This document shows, piece by piece, positions 1-8,135 of a DNA stretch of 64,000 bases. Numbering within the stretch: position 1 is the stretch's first letter; each line of letters starts with the position of its first letter. The position numbers and the translations under genes were made by a program. A model generated the notes under the pieces. The model was not told the DNA's origin, made no database searches, and saw only the letters and a program-made list of their open reading frames with translations. Source of the DNA: Psychrobacter sp. I-STPA6b (GTDB taxonomy: Bacteria > Pseudomonadota > Gammaproteobacteria > Pseudomonadales > Moraxellaceae); NCBI RefSeq assembly GCF_020662265.1, contig NZ_VEWM01000010.1, positions 62,001 to 126,000 on the forward strand, written 5' to 3'.

Positions 1-1
1 C

Positions 2-466
2 GATATGCCCAGTATTCTATTTTTCTTAGGGATTTTATTGGCAGTCTCTGGATTGGCAACGGCGGGTCACTTAACTGATATGGCGCACTTGCTTGATCGC
101 TCATTCGGCAATTTATACATCATTAATGTGTTTATTGGCTTGTTATCTTCCTTAGTAGATAATGTACCACTGGTCGCTGGTGCAATGAAAATGTATCCTT
201 TATTAAATGATGCTGCCCTCAATGGACTTAGTGGTGATGCACTAGCACATCAACAACAGTTTATCCAAGACGGAGCATTTTGGCACTTTTTAGCATACTG
301 TGCAGGTACAGGTGGTAGCTGTCTGATTATTGGTTCAGCAGCAGGTGTGGCTGCCATGGGTATGGAAAAGATTCCGTTCATGTGGTATCTAAAACGCATT
401 AGCTGGTTAGCATTGGTTGGTTATTTGGCAGGTGCAGCGACTTATATTGCCATACACGTGTTGTAA
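2..466 (+). CDS. nhaD: NhaD-type Na+/H+ antiporter, C-terminal part (5' end outside window)
   Basis: Only the last 154 or so codons are present. The frame is already open at base 2 with an Asp codon before the first Met, so the start lies upstream of the window. The fragment holds three or four hydrophobic segments and the polar stretch SSLVDNVPLVAGAMKMYP, followed by GTGGSCLIIGSAAGVAAMG, which resemble the conserved C-terminal half of NhaD transporters in the IT superfamily. NhaD exchanges cytoplasmic Na+ (or Li+) for external protons in the inner membrane. The next gene is nqrM, needed for the Na+-pumping NADH:quinone reductase, so two sodium-cycle genes sit together. Family assignment is from recognition of the motif pattern; ion specificity is inferred. 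Confidence 0.85.
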   Translation, partial: DMPSILFFLGILLAVSGLATAGHLTDMAHLLDRSFGNLYIINVFIGLLSSLVDNVPLVAGAMKMYPLLNDAALNGLSGDALAHQQQFIQDGAFWHFLAYCAGTGGSCLIIGSAAGVAAMGMEKIPFMWYLKRISWLALVGYLAGAATYIAIHVL

Positions 467-562
467 CCGTTTGGCCCGTGTGTCGCCTGCCTTCATTTGT
501 TATAATGAAGGTAGGTTATACCCGTGTTTGAGTGTTTGTCCGCTTGATAAACAGGAGTCATT

Positions 563-811
563 ATGCTGACGCAGTTGTTACCAATACTTGCCATTACCTT
601 TACCGTGTTTGTGTTATTCTTCATTTTTATGGGTATTGGATATATGGTCAAAAAAGAGCCGTTACGTGGCTCTTGTGGACGTGTTGCCAACCTGATGGGT
701 GATGAAACCTGCCAGTTTTGTGGTGATGACCCCAATAAGTGCGAGTCTCTCAATGACCAAAAAGCCAATATGCGAGATAAAGCAAAAGAGCTGGGAAAAT
801 CGGCTGTATAG
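563..811 (+). CDS. nqrM: Na+-NQR maturation protein NqrM
   Basis: 82-residue protein with one N-terminal membrane helix (about residues 5-28) and a small Cys-rich tail. Cysteines 38, 50, 53 and 60 give C-x11-C-x2-C-x6-C, in the context RGSCGRVANL and CQFCGDDPNKC, the hallmark of the DUF539/NqrM family. NqrM is known to be needed for inserting the Fe centre into the NqrD/NqrE part of the Na+-translocating NADH:quinone oxidoreductase. The start has a convincing Shine-Dalgarno (acagga, 5-10 bases upstream). The gene is monocistronic here, ending at a strong hairpin terminator; the nqrA-F operon is not in the window. Length and Cys spacing match the family, so the assignment is firm. Confidence 0.92.
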   Translation: MLTQLLPILAITFTVFVLFFIFMGIGYMVKKEPLRGSCGRVANLMGDETCQFCGDDPNKCESLNDQKANMRDKAKELGKSAV

Positions 812-933
812 TAAATAACTATATCAATGGAATTGGTTAATTAATGATATTAGCAAATATAAACTCGCCTATAATACGGTAAAATTGCAGTCACAAGTCA
901 TGTTTATATACGCTAAATGACAATATATTTAAG

Positions 934-961
934 ACCATCGCTATATCTGCGATGGTTTTTT
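934..961 (+). terminator. Rho-independent terminator after nqrM
   Basis: An 8-bp perfect stem (ACCATCGC / GCGATGGT) with a 7-base loop is followed by a run of T. It lies about 120 bases past the nqrM stop and before the MFS gene. Confidence 0.85.
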
Positions 962-1072
962 ACTGACACACCTACCACGTATTACGAGAATAAAGGTAAG
1001 CGTTTATCATTTTTAAATTAAGCTGTTATTAATTTTTTATTTAATATTTTCATCTACCTAATGTACTGACTT

Positions 1073-2335
1073 ATGTCTTCAACCACTCAGCCAGAATCGT
1101 CCAAAAGCTCATCTTCAGCTCAGATTACTAGGTCTGCGCCATCACCACGCTTTACTTTCTGGTTGGTGCTGATTGCCATTATTCTACTGTCTGCAAATAT
1201 GCGCTCCCCCATCGTTGCACTTGGCTCTATTGCACCAGTTGTGCAAGAAGCATTGCATATCCACGAGGCACAGATTGGCTGGCTGGGAGCTGTACCTATG
1301 CTCATGTTTGCAGTGGGGGCATTTATCTCACCACCCATTGGCAAACGCTTTGGGCTAGAAAACACGCTTATTGTGATGCTGGTTATGCTGACAGTGGGTA
1401 TTATTGTACGTTCATGGTGGGTCGGCTGGACAGGGTTTTTGGTAGGTACAGTTTTACTGTCTTTTGCCATTGGCTTTGCCAATACCTTGGCAGCTCCGAT
1501 TATCAAACAGCGCACCCCCAATCACATTGCGTTAATAACAGGACTGTTTAGTTTGACCATGACCACAGTTGCAGGTTTGGTAGCAGGGGTTATCTATCCT
1601 CTCACTACTAAGGTTGGCTGGCAATGGGCGCTTGGTGGTTGGGCAAGTTTGGGAGTATTGGCAATCGCTGTTTGGATTGTACTGCGCATCATGCTCGGCT
1701 CATCACATCGTATTCCACAATCAATGGATACCACACCAGATGATAATATCTCTATCTGGCGCTCACCACTGGCATGGCAACTTGCTGTATTTATGGGGTT
1801 ACAGTCGGTGATGTTTTATACCACTGCCAGCTTTCTGCCCTCTATTTGGCTCAGCAAAGGGCTAAGCCAAGTCCAAGCAGGTCATATGGCATCGGTATTT
1901 CAGTTTATGGCACCGCTCGCAATTTTAAGTTTAACTTGGCTCATACAACGTGGCAAATCCATCCAGATGGTCGCCATCACTGCTGCCGCATTAAATGCCA
2001 TTGGTTCTTTTGGTATGGCATACTTAACCCCATCAGTTGCTTGGCTATGGTCAGCCTTGATGGGACTGGGTACATCAGGGATTTTCACTCTCTCCATTAT
2101 GTTATTTTCACTACGCACTTACACACCACAGCAAGCCAGCCAACTCTCTGGTATGGTACAAACCATTGGCTATATGATTGCCATTTTTGGACCTCTTGGG
2201 GCAGGTTGGCTACATGAGATTACAGGTAGCTGGGATTTATCTTTATTACTATTATTTTTATTGATGGTAGTCAATGTGGTGTTTAGCTATTTTGCCAGTC
2301 GTCCCATGATGATTGATGGTCGACCTTCTTACTAA
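1073..2335 (+). CDS. MFS transporter, CynX/NimT family
   Basis: 420-residue polytopic membrane protein with about 12 hydrophobic segments after a Ser/Thr-rich cytoplasmic N-terminus of about 28 residues. The segment RSPIVALGSIAPVVQEAL near residues 44-61, then IGWLGAVPMLMFAVGAFISP, is typical of the CynX/NimT (cyanate / 2-nitroimidazole) branch of the major facilitator superfamily, whose members begin with a strictly conserved Arg-Pro/Ser pair in helix 1. The substrate cannot be told from sequence. The start codon has no clear Shine-Dalgarno, and a start a little downstream is possible. No regulator or enzyme adjacent to it hints at the substrate; avtA follows after 71 bases on the same strand and may be co-transcribed. 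Confidence 0.85.
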   Translation: MSSTTQPESSKSSSSAQITRSAPSPRFTFWLVLIAIILLSANMRSPIVALGSIAPVVQEALHIHEAQIGWLGAVPMLMFAVGAFISPPIGKRFGLENTLIVMLVMLTVGIIVRSWWVGWTGFLVGTVLLSFAIGFANTLAAPIIKQRTPNHIALITGLFSLTMTTVAGLVAGVIYPLTTKVGWQWALGGWASLGVLAIAVWIVLRIMLGSSHRIPQSMDTTPDDNISIWRSPLAWQLAVFMGLQSVMFYTTASFLPSIWLSKGLSQVQAGHMASVFQFMAPLAILSLTWLIQRGKSIQMVAITAAALNAIGSFGMAYLTPSVAWLWSALMGLGTSGIFTLSIMLFSLRTYTPQQASQLSGMVQTIGYMIAIFGPLGAGWLHEITGSWDLSLLLLFLLMVVNVVFSYFASRPMMIDGRPSY

Positions 2336-2406
2336 AGTAACTAAAGAGCTATCTCATTTTACTCACACCTTACAAGTTAACAAACTGATATTACAAACGG
2401 TTTTTT

Positions 2407-3720
2407 ATGAAATTCTCAAAATTTGGACAAAAATTTACCCAAACAACTGGCATTTCACAATTGATGGATGATATGGGTAATGCCCTAAAAAGTGATGCAC
2501 CTATCAATATGCTTGGTGGTGGTAATCCTGCCCGTATTGATGCGGTTAACCAAGTATTTTTACAAACCCTAAAAACATTAACTGAAGGGGATTTTGCCAG
2601 TCCTGCCCTTGATAGTGTGGCAAACTACTCTAATCCTCAGGGTGATGCAGGTCTTATCAAGGCACTGGTTGAATTTTTTAATCGCCATTATGACTGGCAA
2701 CTGACACCACAACATATCGCTTTGACCAATGGCTCACAAAATGCATTCTTTTATCTATTCAATCTGTTTGGTGGTGAGTTTGTAGAAGAGCTTGAGAGCG
2801 GAGAAAGCACTCATAACAAAGCCATACTTTTGCCCCTTGCACCCGAATATATTGGCTATAGTGATGTGCATATTGAGGGTAAGCACTTTATTGCAAGCAA
2901 ACCGTATATTGAAGAAACCACCCATGACGGCAAAGAAGGCTTTTTTAAATATCGAGTAGATTTTGATGCATTAGAAAATCTACCTGAGCTAAAGCAAGGA
3001 AAAATCGGGGCAATCTGTTGCTCTCGCCCCACCAATCCTACAGGTAATGTCCTGACTGATACAGAGATGATGCGACTTGCTGATATTGCTCAGCAATATG
3101 ACATACCACTGATTATTGATAATGCCTACGGTGCACCTTTTCCCAATATCATCTATCCGCAAGTACAACTGCACTGGGATGACAACACCATCTTATGCTT
3201 TAGCCTTTCCAAAGTTGGACTACCTGGTGTGCGTACAGGTATTGTCGTTGCACACCCTCAAGTGATTGAAGCCATTAGTGCGATGAATGCCATCGTCAAT
3301 CTTGCCCCAACCCGATTTGGTGCAACCATTGCCACACCGCTACTACAAGACGATACGCTAAAGCATCTGTCAGATACGGTTATCCAGCCATTTTATGCCA
3401 ATAAAGCCAAATACGCCATTGAGCAACTGCAAGCAGAGCTTGGCGATACCCCGATGCGTATCCATAAACCAGAAGGCGCTATCTTTTTATGGCTATGGTT
3501 TAAAGATTTACCCATCAGCACCACTGAGCTATATCAACGCCTCAAAGCAGAAAATACACTGGTTGTTCCCAGTGAATACTTCTTTCCGGGGCTAGACATC
3601 TCTGATTATCCACATGCTCACCAATGTATCCGTATGAGCATTGCGTCAGATGATGACACACTACAAAAAGGGATTTCAGTCATCGGTAAAATTGTCCGTG
3701 AGCTTTATACGAATGGGTAA
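2407..3720 (+). CDS. avtA: Valine-pyruvate aminotransferase AvtA
   Basis: 437-residue fold-type I PLP enzyme. It begins with MKFSKFGQKFTQTTGISQLM and contains MLGGGNPARIDAV, both characteristic of AvtA. The region SRPTNPTGNVLTD binds the cofactor phosphate neighbourhood, IIDNAYGAPFPN holds the Asp/Tyr pair that contacts the pyridine ring, and SFSLSKVGLPGVRTGI contains the Schiff-base lysine. AvtA transfers the amino group between valine and pyruvate, giving alanine and 2-oxoisovalerate, as a back-up alanine and branched-chain route in the cytoplasm. Length is normal for the family. The final residues are followed by about 150 bases with no clear terminator before the GbsR-type regulator gene. 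Confidence 0.93.
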   Translation: MKFSKFGQKFTQTTGISQLMDDMGNALKSDAPINMLGGGNPARIDAVNQVFLQTLKTLTEGDFASPALDSVANYSNPQGDAGLIKALVEFFNRHYDWQLTPQHIALTNGSQNAFFYLFNLFGGEFVEELESGESTHNKAILLPLAPEYIGYSDVHIEGKHFIASKPYIEETTHDGKEGFFKYRVDFDALENLPELKQGKIGAICCSRPTNPTGNVLTDTEMMRLADIAQQYDIPLIIDNAYGAPFPNIIYPQVQLHWDDNTILCFSLSKVGLPGVRTGIVVAHPQVIEAISAMNAIVNLAPTRFGATIATPLLQDDTLKHLSDTVIQPFYANKAKYAIEQLQAELGDTPMRIHKPEGAIFLWLWFKDLPISTTELYQRLKAENTLVVPSEYFFPGLDISDYPHAHQCIRMSIASDDDTLQKGISVIGKIVRELYTNG

Positions 3721-3867
3721 AATAGAGACGTAGAGTATATTATCTTCTGTCTTAAGTACTAAATCATTATAAACTGATATCATCAGAATATTTCACTCTT
3801 GACAGAAATAATAGAAAGGTGCATGATTATGATATCAACCATTCATATTTAAGAGTAACAAGAAACC

Positions 3868-4386
3868 ATGAAATTAAACCCAGCTACTGAGCAGTTTATT
3901 CTACATTGGGGCGAGATGGGCTCACAATGGGGCGTGAATCGTACCATGTCACAAATTCATGCCTTACTTTATATTATTGGTAAACCACTCAATGCTGAAG
4001 AAATCACCGAAACCTTAGGTGTGGCTCGCTCGAATGTATCGACCAGTATTAAAGAGCTACAAAACTGGGGCTTGGTACAAAAGGTATCTATTTTAGGTGA
4101 CCGCCGTGACCATTTCACCACACATGGTGATGTTTGGGAGTTGGCTCGTATTATCGTTGTTGAACGCCAACGTCGTGAGCTTGAACCAACGGTACAGTTT
4201 TTACAACAGTTGATGAATAGCCCAGAGTTTGCACAAGAAAATAGCCAAGTACAACAGAAAATTCAAGAGACGCAAGAGTTTGTATCCACACTTACCAGTT
4301 GGTCAACTGAGATGCTAAAACTGCCCACAAGCACCCTTAGAAAAGTGCTAAAACTGGGGGCGAGTATTAAAAAATTATTGCGTTAA
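3868..4386 (+). CDS. GbsR/MarR-family winged-helix transcriptional regulator
   Basis: 172-residue protein. Residues about 25-90 form a winged helix-turn-helix (TMSQIHALLYIIGKPLNAEEITETLGVARSNVSTSIKELQNWGLVQKV followed by the wing LGDRRDHF). The C-terminal half is helical with many charged residues, as expected for dimerisation. This combination, with the N-terminal FILHWGEMGSQWGVNR, is the GbsR/MarR type that in Bacillus controls choline/betaine genes; in gammaproteobacteria the targets are mostly unknown. It could act on the membrane-protein gene that follows after a 91-base gap holding a palindrome, but that is inference only. Confidence 0.85.
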   Translation: MKLNPATEQFILHWGEMGSQWGVNRTMSQIHALLYIIGKPLNAEEITETLGVARSNVSTSIKELQNWGLVQKVSILGDRRDHFTTHGDVWELARIIVVERQRRELEPTVQFLQQLMNSPEFAQENSQVQQKIQETQEFVSTLTSWSTEMLKLPTSTLRKVLKLGASIKKLLR

Positions 4387-4425
4387 TGTATGATTATTAA
4401 GACTTCTAATTATTCGTTTATTTGT

Positions 4426-4449
4426 AAATTTCAGTTAAAACAGAAATTT
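4426..4449. promoter_or_regulatory. Palindrome AAATTTCAGT-N4-ACAGAAATTT
   Basis: Ten-base arms with one mismatch separated by TAAA, centred 40 bases before the 4478 gene. The same ATTTC(T/A)GT-N4-ACAGAAAT pattern recurs at 6963, 9146 and 20231. It could be an operator or a short repeat; the two best copies (9146, 20231) sit at the edge of a dispersed repeat. Confidence 0.45.
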
Positions 4450-4477
4450 TAGAAAAATATAAAAGGAAAGAATCAAC

Positions 4478-4975
4478 ATGGATAACGATGGCAATAGGAT
4501 TGATAAAGTTTCTTTGCATACACTAATGGACTATCCCACTAAACAAGTTTTAATATTATTTTCGTTAGTTGGTACTGTTATTGGTGGCATTATCTTAACA
4601 ATGTTAATGCTATTAATTGATATTAATTTTAGTTATCAGATGGTGATTTTTTCTTTATTAATAGGCATTTTACCTGCCACTTTAACGGCAGTGTATGTGT
4701 GCTACCGAAAAATTTATGCTGAAGGTATATTCAGTTCTGTAGTTGTATTTTTTGCAGGTGCGGTTAGCTCTATTATTTTTGCGATGTTGGCGATTGTTAC
4801 TCTTTATATCATTGTGAACGGAAGTTTTATGGAGTTTTTGGTATGGCATAACTTAAAAGCTTCATTAGTAATAATGATTTTTGCGGGTATATTGGGAGGG
4901 TTTTGTGCGGTGTTGACAGGATTATTTGCATTGCCAAAAAGTGAAGTAAAAGTAGATAAAACACTCAAGGAATAA
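4478..4975 (+). CDS. Four-helix inner-membrane protein, function unknown
   Basis: 165 residues with four predicted membrane segments (about 25-48, 54-72, 85-110, 125-152) and a charged C-terminus ending in a Leu-Pro-Lys motif. I do not recognise a named family. It resembles the 5965-6447 product in length, helix layout, the opening YP-(T/R)-(K/R)-Q pattern before helix 1, and the terminal F(A/T)LPK motif after helix 4, so the two look like diverged paralogues on either side of the SDR39U1 gene. A ribosome-binding site (aaaggaaag) lies 8 bases upstream. Only 3 bases separate its stop from the next start, so it is almost certainly co-transcribed with the epimerase. Confidence 0.7.
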   Translation: MDNDGNRIDKVSLHTLMDYPTKQVLILFSLVGTVIGGIILTMLMLLIDINFSYQMVIFSLLIGILPATLTAVYVCYRKIYAEGIFSSVVVFFAGAVSSIIFAMLAIVTLYIIVNGSFMEFLVWHNLKASLVIMIFAGILGGFCAVLTGLFALPKSEVKVDKTLKE

Positions 4976-4978
4976 ATA

Positions 4979-5890
4979 ATGAATATTTTAATCAGTGGTG
5001 GTTCAGGGTTTTTAGGCAGTGCCTTAACTGACTGCTTAATTCAGCAAGGTATGACGGTTACATGGTTAACCCGAGATACCAGTCAAAGCCACCCCAAAAA
5101 CGTGCAAATGCTGTCTTATGAGCAGTTAGCAAATGACAATCATAACCACAACCAAAATTATGATGTGATTATCAATTTAGCAGGGGCAGGTATTGCTGAC
5201 AGCCGTTGGACAGAGAAACGTAAACAACAACTTATGGACAGTCGCCTAAAACCCACACAAGCGATTTTGGACTTTATCGTTCGTAGTGAGTATAAGCCTA
5301 AGTTATTAATTAGTGGTTCAGCGATTGGCTGGTATGGCATACAAGGTGATACGCCTCTAACGGAGGACAGCTCCGCTAAACCTGATTTTGCCCATAGTCT
5401 TTGTGAAAAGTGGGAACAGCTTGCCATGTCAGCAACTCAGAAAGGGGTAGCGGTGGCAATCGTACGAACTGGCGTGGTGATTGATAGTCAAGGTGGTATG
5501 TTGGCAAAACTACTTACGCCCTTTAAGCTCGGATTGGGTGGCAAATTGGGTGATGGTCAGCAAATCATCAGTTGGATAGGGCGTGATGATTGGGTACGGG
5601 CAGTGCAGTTTATTATTGAGTGTCATATAGATAGCCAAAATCAAGTGATGATTTATAACCTAACCGCCCCCAATCCCATCAGTAATCATACTTTTACCAA
5701 AGCTGTGGGCAGTTGGCTGAATCGTCCAACGTGGTTTACCCTTCCACGATTTTTATTGAAATTATTGTTTGGTGAAATGGCAACTTTACTCATTGATGGA
5801 CAAAAGGTATTGCCCCAAGCATTATTACAGGCAGGATTTGGATTTGAGTATCCAACGATTGATACATTGTTAGCCAGTCAAGATAAATAA
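4979..5890 (+). CDS. TIGR01777/SDR39U1-family NAD(P)-dependent epimerase-like protein (YfcH type)
   Basis: 303-residue extended short-chain dehydrogenase-like protein. It opens with the nucleotide-binding fingerprint ISGGSGFLGSAL and has the family motifs NLAGAGIADSRWTEKRK and SGSAIGWYG. A C-terminal DUF1731-like block (residues about 250-295) ends FGFEYPTIDTLL, as in the E. coli YfcH / human SDR39U1 family. The substrate is unknown in every organism I am aware of. It follows the 4478 gene by 3 bases, and a parS-like site starts 7 bases past its stop. The run of same-strand genes continues to the desaturase, suggesting a membrane- or lipid-related cluster. Confidence 0.9.
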   Translation: MNILISGGSGFLGSALTDCLIQQGMTVTWLTRDTSQSHPKNVQMLSYEQLANDNHNHNQNYDVIINLAGAGIADSRWTEKRKQQLMDSRLKPTQAILDFIVRSEYKPKLLISGSAIGWYGIQGDTPLTEDSSAKPDFAHSLCEKWEQLAMSATQKGVAVAIVRTGVVIDSQGGMLAKLLTPFKLGLGGKLGDGQQIISWIGRDDWVRAVQFIIECHIDSQNQVMIYNLTAPNPISNHTFTKAVGSWLNRPTWFTLPRFLLKLLFGEMATLLIDGQKVLPQALLQAGFGFEYPTIDTLLASQDK

Positions 5891-5896
5891 ATATTA

Positions 5897-5912
5897 TGTT
5901 TCACATGAAACA
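5897..5912. promoter_or_regulatory. parS-like site (TGTTTCACATGAAACA)
   Basis: Sixteen-base palindrome differing from the ParB consensus TGTTTCACGTGAAACA by one central base. It is intergenic and one of seven such sites in the window. Confidence 0.7.
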
Positions 5913-5964
5913 TTAGTTGATATTTGTTTTGCAATAATAAGCTCTTGATAAACAGGATGTGATG

Positions 5965-6447
5965 ATGGAGACAAATAATAATAGACCCTATCCAAGACAA
6001 AGAATACTATCAGTATATACCTGTTTGGGTGGCATACTTGGTGGATTTATTTTATATATCATAATGGCATTATTCACTAATATTATGAGCTTGTCTTATG
6101 AAAGCATCACTGTTTTAGATTATGTATTACCCAGTTATTTTTCAGTTATTGTGGCTCATATGTATATGATGGTTGCAATGTCTGTTATGGGTGGTGTTGT
6201 GGGTCTGATTCCTGCTTTATTGACTGCTTGCATCATCACTGCATCAAGGATATATGCATCTACAAAAAGCTTTGTATTAGTATTTGTCATTGGTACGATG
6301 GTCAGTGCATTATTTTCAGCAGCAATGGGTTCAACAGCTTGGGAAGTTGCTGTTACAGGTGGGTTTAGTGCACTGATATTGGCATTATTTACCCTACCAA
6401 AAAAAGATACAGATTTAGCTTTAGATGACAATGCTACTGACGCCTAA
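5965..6447 (+). CDS. Four-helix inner-membrane protein, paralogue-like to the 4478 product
   Basis: About 161 residues. I chose the third of three tandem possible starts (GTG 5959, ATG 5962, ATG 5965) because the AGGA at 5954-5957 is best spaced for it. There are four hydrophobic segments, a short polar start with YPRQR before helix 1, and a Phe-Thr-Leu-Pro-Lys motif before an acidic tail, the same plan as the protein encoded at 4478. Function is unknown. It lies between two parS-like sites, with a perfect-core parS 18 bases after its stop. The sequence shows no catalytic motif; a transport or scaffold role would be guesswork. Confidence 0.68.
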   Translation: METNNNRPYPRQRILSVYTCLGGILGGFILYIIMALFTNIMSLSYESITVLDYVLPSYFSVIVAHMYMMVAMSVMGGVVGLIPALLTACIITASRIYASTKSFVLVFVIGTMVSALFSAAMGSTAWEVAVTGGFSALILALFTLPKKDTDLALDDNATDA

Positions 6448-6464
6448 ATATTTGCATGCTAAAT

Positions 6465-6480
6465 TGTTTCACGTGAAACC
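6465..6480. promoter_or_regulatory. parS site (TGTTTCACGTGAAACC)
   Basis: Matches the ParB-binding consensus at 15 of 16 positions with an intact CACGTG core. It is intergenic, 18 bases after the preceding stop codon. Confidence 0.82.
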
Positions 6481-6501
6481 TATCATAAAGTAGTGACAAT
6501 T

Positions 6502-6933
6502 ATGAATACATTACCCTTACAAACACAAAAACCGCAAGACTATATTAACCTTGTTAATCCTGCCAAGTCAGATTTGCCCAATTATTTATATCTAAGTTTG
6601 GCTGTTTTATGGGCATATAGTGGAGTTATGCCAGTGTTGTTTGCCCCCACCGAGTCACTGGCAATGTTGGCAAAATTGGGCATTGCTGAATCATTACAGT
6701 GGGGTGTATTTTTATTTGCCTCTGCTTTAGATGTGGTGTTTGCGGTGTTGATTATTAGCCGTTGTCGTTATCAGGCATGGTTATGGTTGGCTCAGTTTGT
6801 GGTGGTAGCAAATTATAGTGTGATAGTGGCAGTGGGTTTGACAGAAAATTGGACACACCCTTTTGCCCCACTGATTAAAAATGTACCAATTATGGCGTTG
6901 TTGTTTTATTTATATCAACAACATAACCACTAG
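6502..6933 (+). CDS. DoxX-like family membrane protein
   Basis: 143 residues from the ATG at 6502 (a GTG at 6493 would add three). Four membrane segments are visible, with the family's conserved start YLYLSLAVLWAYSGVMPVLF and the central Ala-Leu-Asp-Val stretch between helices 2 and 3. These DoxX-like proteins are often encoded next to, or fused with, TIGR01777-type epimerases, as here with the gene at 4979. No catalytic residues are evident and the role is unknown. No strong ribosome-binding site precedes either start, which suggests weak or coupled translation. The 143-base gap after it holds another CAGT-N4-ACAG palindrome. Confidence 0.78.
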   Translation: MNTLPLQTQKPQDYINLVNPAKSDLPNYLYLSLAVLWAYSGVMPVLFAPTESLAMLAKLGIAESLQWGVFLFASALDVVFAVLIISRCRYQAWLWLAQFVVVANYSVIVAVGLTENWTHPFAPLIKNVPIMALLFYLYQQHNH

Positions 6934-6962
6934 TTTTTCCAGCTACTTTTTTTTAAGATTTT

Positions 6963-6982
6963 ATTTCAGTTTTAACAGAAAT
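6963..6982. promoter_or_regulatory. Palindrome ATTTCAGT-N4-ACAGAAAT
   Basis: Eight-base arms with one mismatch around TTTA, 95 bases before the DUF2269 gene. It is the second of four copies of the motif. Confidence 0.42.
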
Positions 6983-7076
6983 TACTAAAACAAAACCCTC
7001 CCCCAACCCCTCCCAAAGGGCGGGGAGAGATATTTATCAATAGTCAGGTAATGGCTTAGATACAAGGTGAAAGAAT

Positions 7077-7547
7077 ATGGATACTTATTTAATTGTCAAA
7101 ACCCTACATATTTTATCGGCAACCTTGATTATGGGAACGGGATTGGGAACAGCGTTTTATCTGTTTATGGTCAATCGTAGCGACAGTGTGCCTGCTCAAG
7201 CAGTGGTGAGTAAGTGGGTATGTAAGGCAGATTGGTGGTTTACCACGCCTGCGGTGATTTTTCAGCCATTATCTGGATTGTGGCTTGCCAAGCAAATGCA
7301 TATGCCAATGAGTGCGACATGGATTTGGCTAACGTTGGCATTATTTGTGTTTGCAGGGGTGTGTTGGCTACCTGTCGTAGTGTGGCAAATTCAAATGCGA
7401 AATATTGCCAATGAGGCTTATAAGGCAGGTGAAAGTAAGCTACCCAAACGCTATTGGCAGTTAGCTAGACGTTGGGAAACTTTGGGTTATCCAGCCTTTA
7501 CTGCGGTGGTAGTGATATTCTTTTTAATGGTATTAAAGCCAATGTAA
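7077..7547 (+). CDS. DUF2269-family integral membrane protein
   Basis: 156 residues with four membrane helices. It begins MDTYLIVKTLHILSATLIMG, and has WWFTTPAVIFQPLSGLWLA in the second helix region and a C-terminal RRWETLGYPAFTAVVVIFFLMV, the standard DUF2269 layout. The conserved His in helix 1 is compatible with cofactor or metal contact, but no function has been shown for the family as far as I know. DUF2269, DoxX-like, DCC-type DUF393 and NDUFA9-like SDR genes are frequent neighbours in Moraxellaceae-type genomes, so the cluster here is probably a functional unit. A parS site begins 19 bases after the stop. Confidence 0.85.
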   Translation: MDTYLIVKTLHILSATLIMGTGLGTAFYLFMVNRSDSVPAQAVVSKWVCKADWWFTTPAVIFQPLSGLWLAKQMHMPMSATWIWLTLALFVFAGVCWLPVVVWQIQMRNIANEAYKAGESKLPKRYWQLARRWETLGYPAFTAVVVIFFLMVLKPM

Positions 7548-7565
7548 TCAATTAAGCATGTTGAT

Positions 7566-7581
7566 TGTTTCACGTGAAACT
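7566..7581. promoter_or_regulatory. parS site (TGTTTCACGTGAAACT)
   Basis: Fifteen of sixteen bases match the ParB consensus. It is intergenic, between DUF2269 and the DCC-family gene, and about 1.1 kb from the previous site. Confidence 0.82.
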
Positions 7582-7639
7582 TTTGATGGCTACTCAAAGT
7601 ATACTGCAAATCATAAATGACAAAACAGGAAATAAAAAT

Positions 7640-8119
7640 ATGAAACCTTTTAATAAGCAAGCCAACGTTAAGCCAAGCCATACAACCACTACACCCATCA
7701 CCATGTATTACGATGACGCTTGTGTGATATGCAGTACGGAGGCAAAAAATATGCAGTCACGTAACCCAACTGGCATACGCCTTATACCTGTCGATGTTGG
7801 TATTGAGGAGCTAAATAAGGCAGGGTTTAGCCGAGAGGACGCCATGACTTATTTATGTGTGCAAGATGGTGCAGGGCAGTGGTATACACACATGGAGGCG
7901 GTGCGACAACTGTATAAAACCGCAGGGATAAAACATGCCAACTGGCTATATTTGCCTGTCATTAAACAAGCAGGTGATTTTGTTTATCCGTTTATTGCTC
8001 GTAACCGTTATCGCTTTCCTGATTGGTTGGTAGTCATGCTGTATGGTGAGGCGGTAAAAAATGAGTGCCAAGATGGGGGGTGCAAATTGCCAATAAGTGA
8101 ACGTTTAAAGAATAAATAA
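7640..8119 (+). CDS. DCC-family (DUF393) thiol-disulfide oxidoreductase-like protein
   Basis: 160 residues from the ATG at 7640, chosen because aggaaat precedes it at the right distance; the frame is open further upstream, but that part runs through the parS site. The motif MYYDDACVICSTEAKNM matches the DCC signature Y-D-x-x-C-x-x-C, giving a thioredoxin-like CxxC pair. The body has a conserved LIPVDVG strand and W-Y-T-H-M-E-A motif of the family. DCC proteins are predicted redox proteins; their substrates are not established. A second Cys pair near the C-terminus (ECQDGGCKLP) might bind metal. It sits 16 bases ahead of the NDUFA9-like gene. Confidence 0.85.
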   Translation: MKPFNKQANVKPSHTTTTPITMYYDDACVICSTEAKNMQSRNPTGIRLIPVDVGIEELNKAGFSREDAMTYLCVQDGAGQWYTHMEAVRQLYKTAGIKHANWLYLPVIKQAGDFVYPFIARNRYRFPDWLVVMLYGEAVKNECQDGGCKLPISERLKNK

Positions 8120-8135
8120 AAGTGAGTAAAGAAAA

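Noticed and set aside
3606..3614. Perfect DnaA-box-like TTATCCACA, with another as TGTGGATAA at 22132
   Set aside because: Both are single, lie inside coding sequence (avtA and the GST gene) and are far apart, so they do not form an origin. The chromosomal oriC is not seen in the window.
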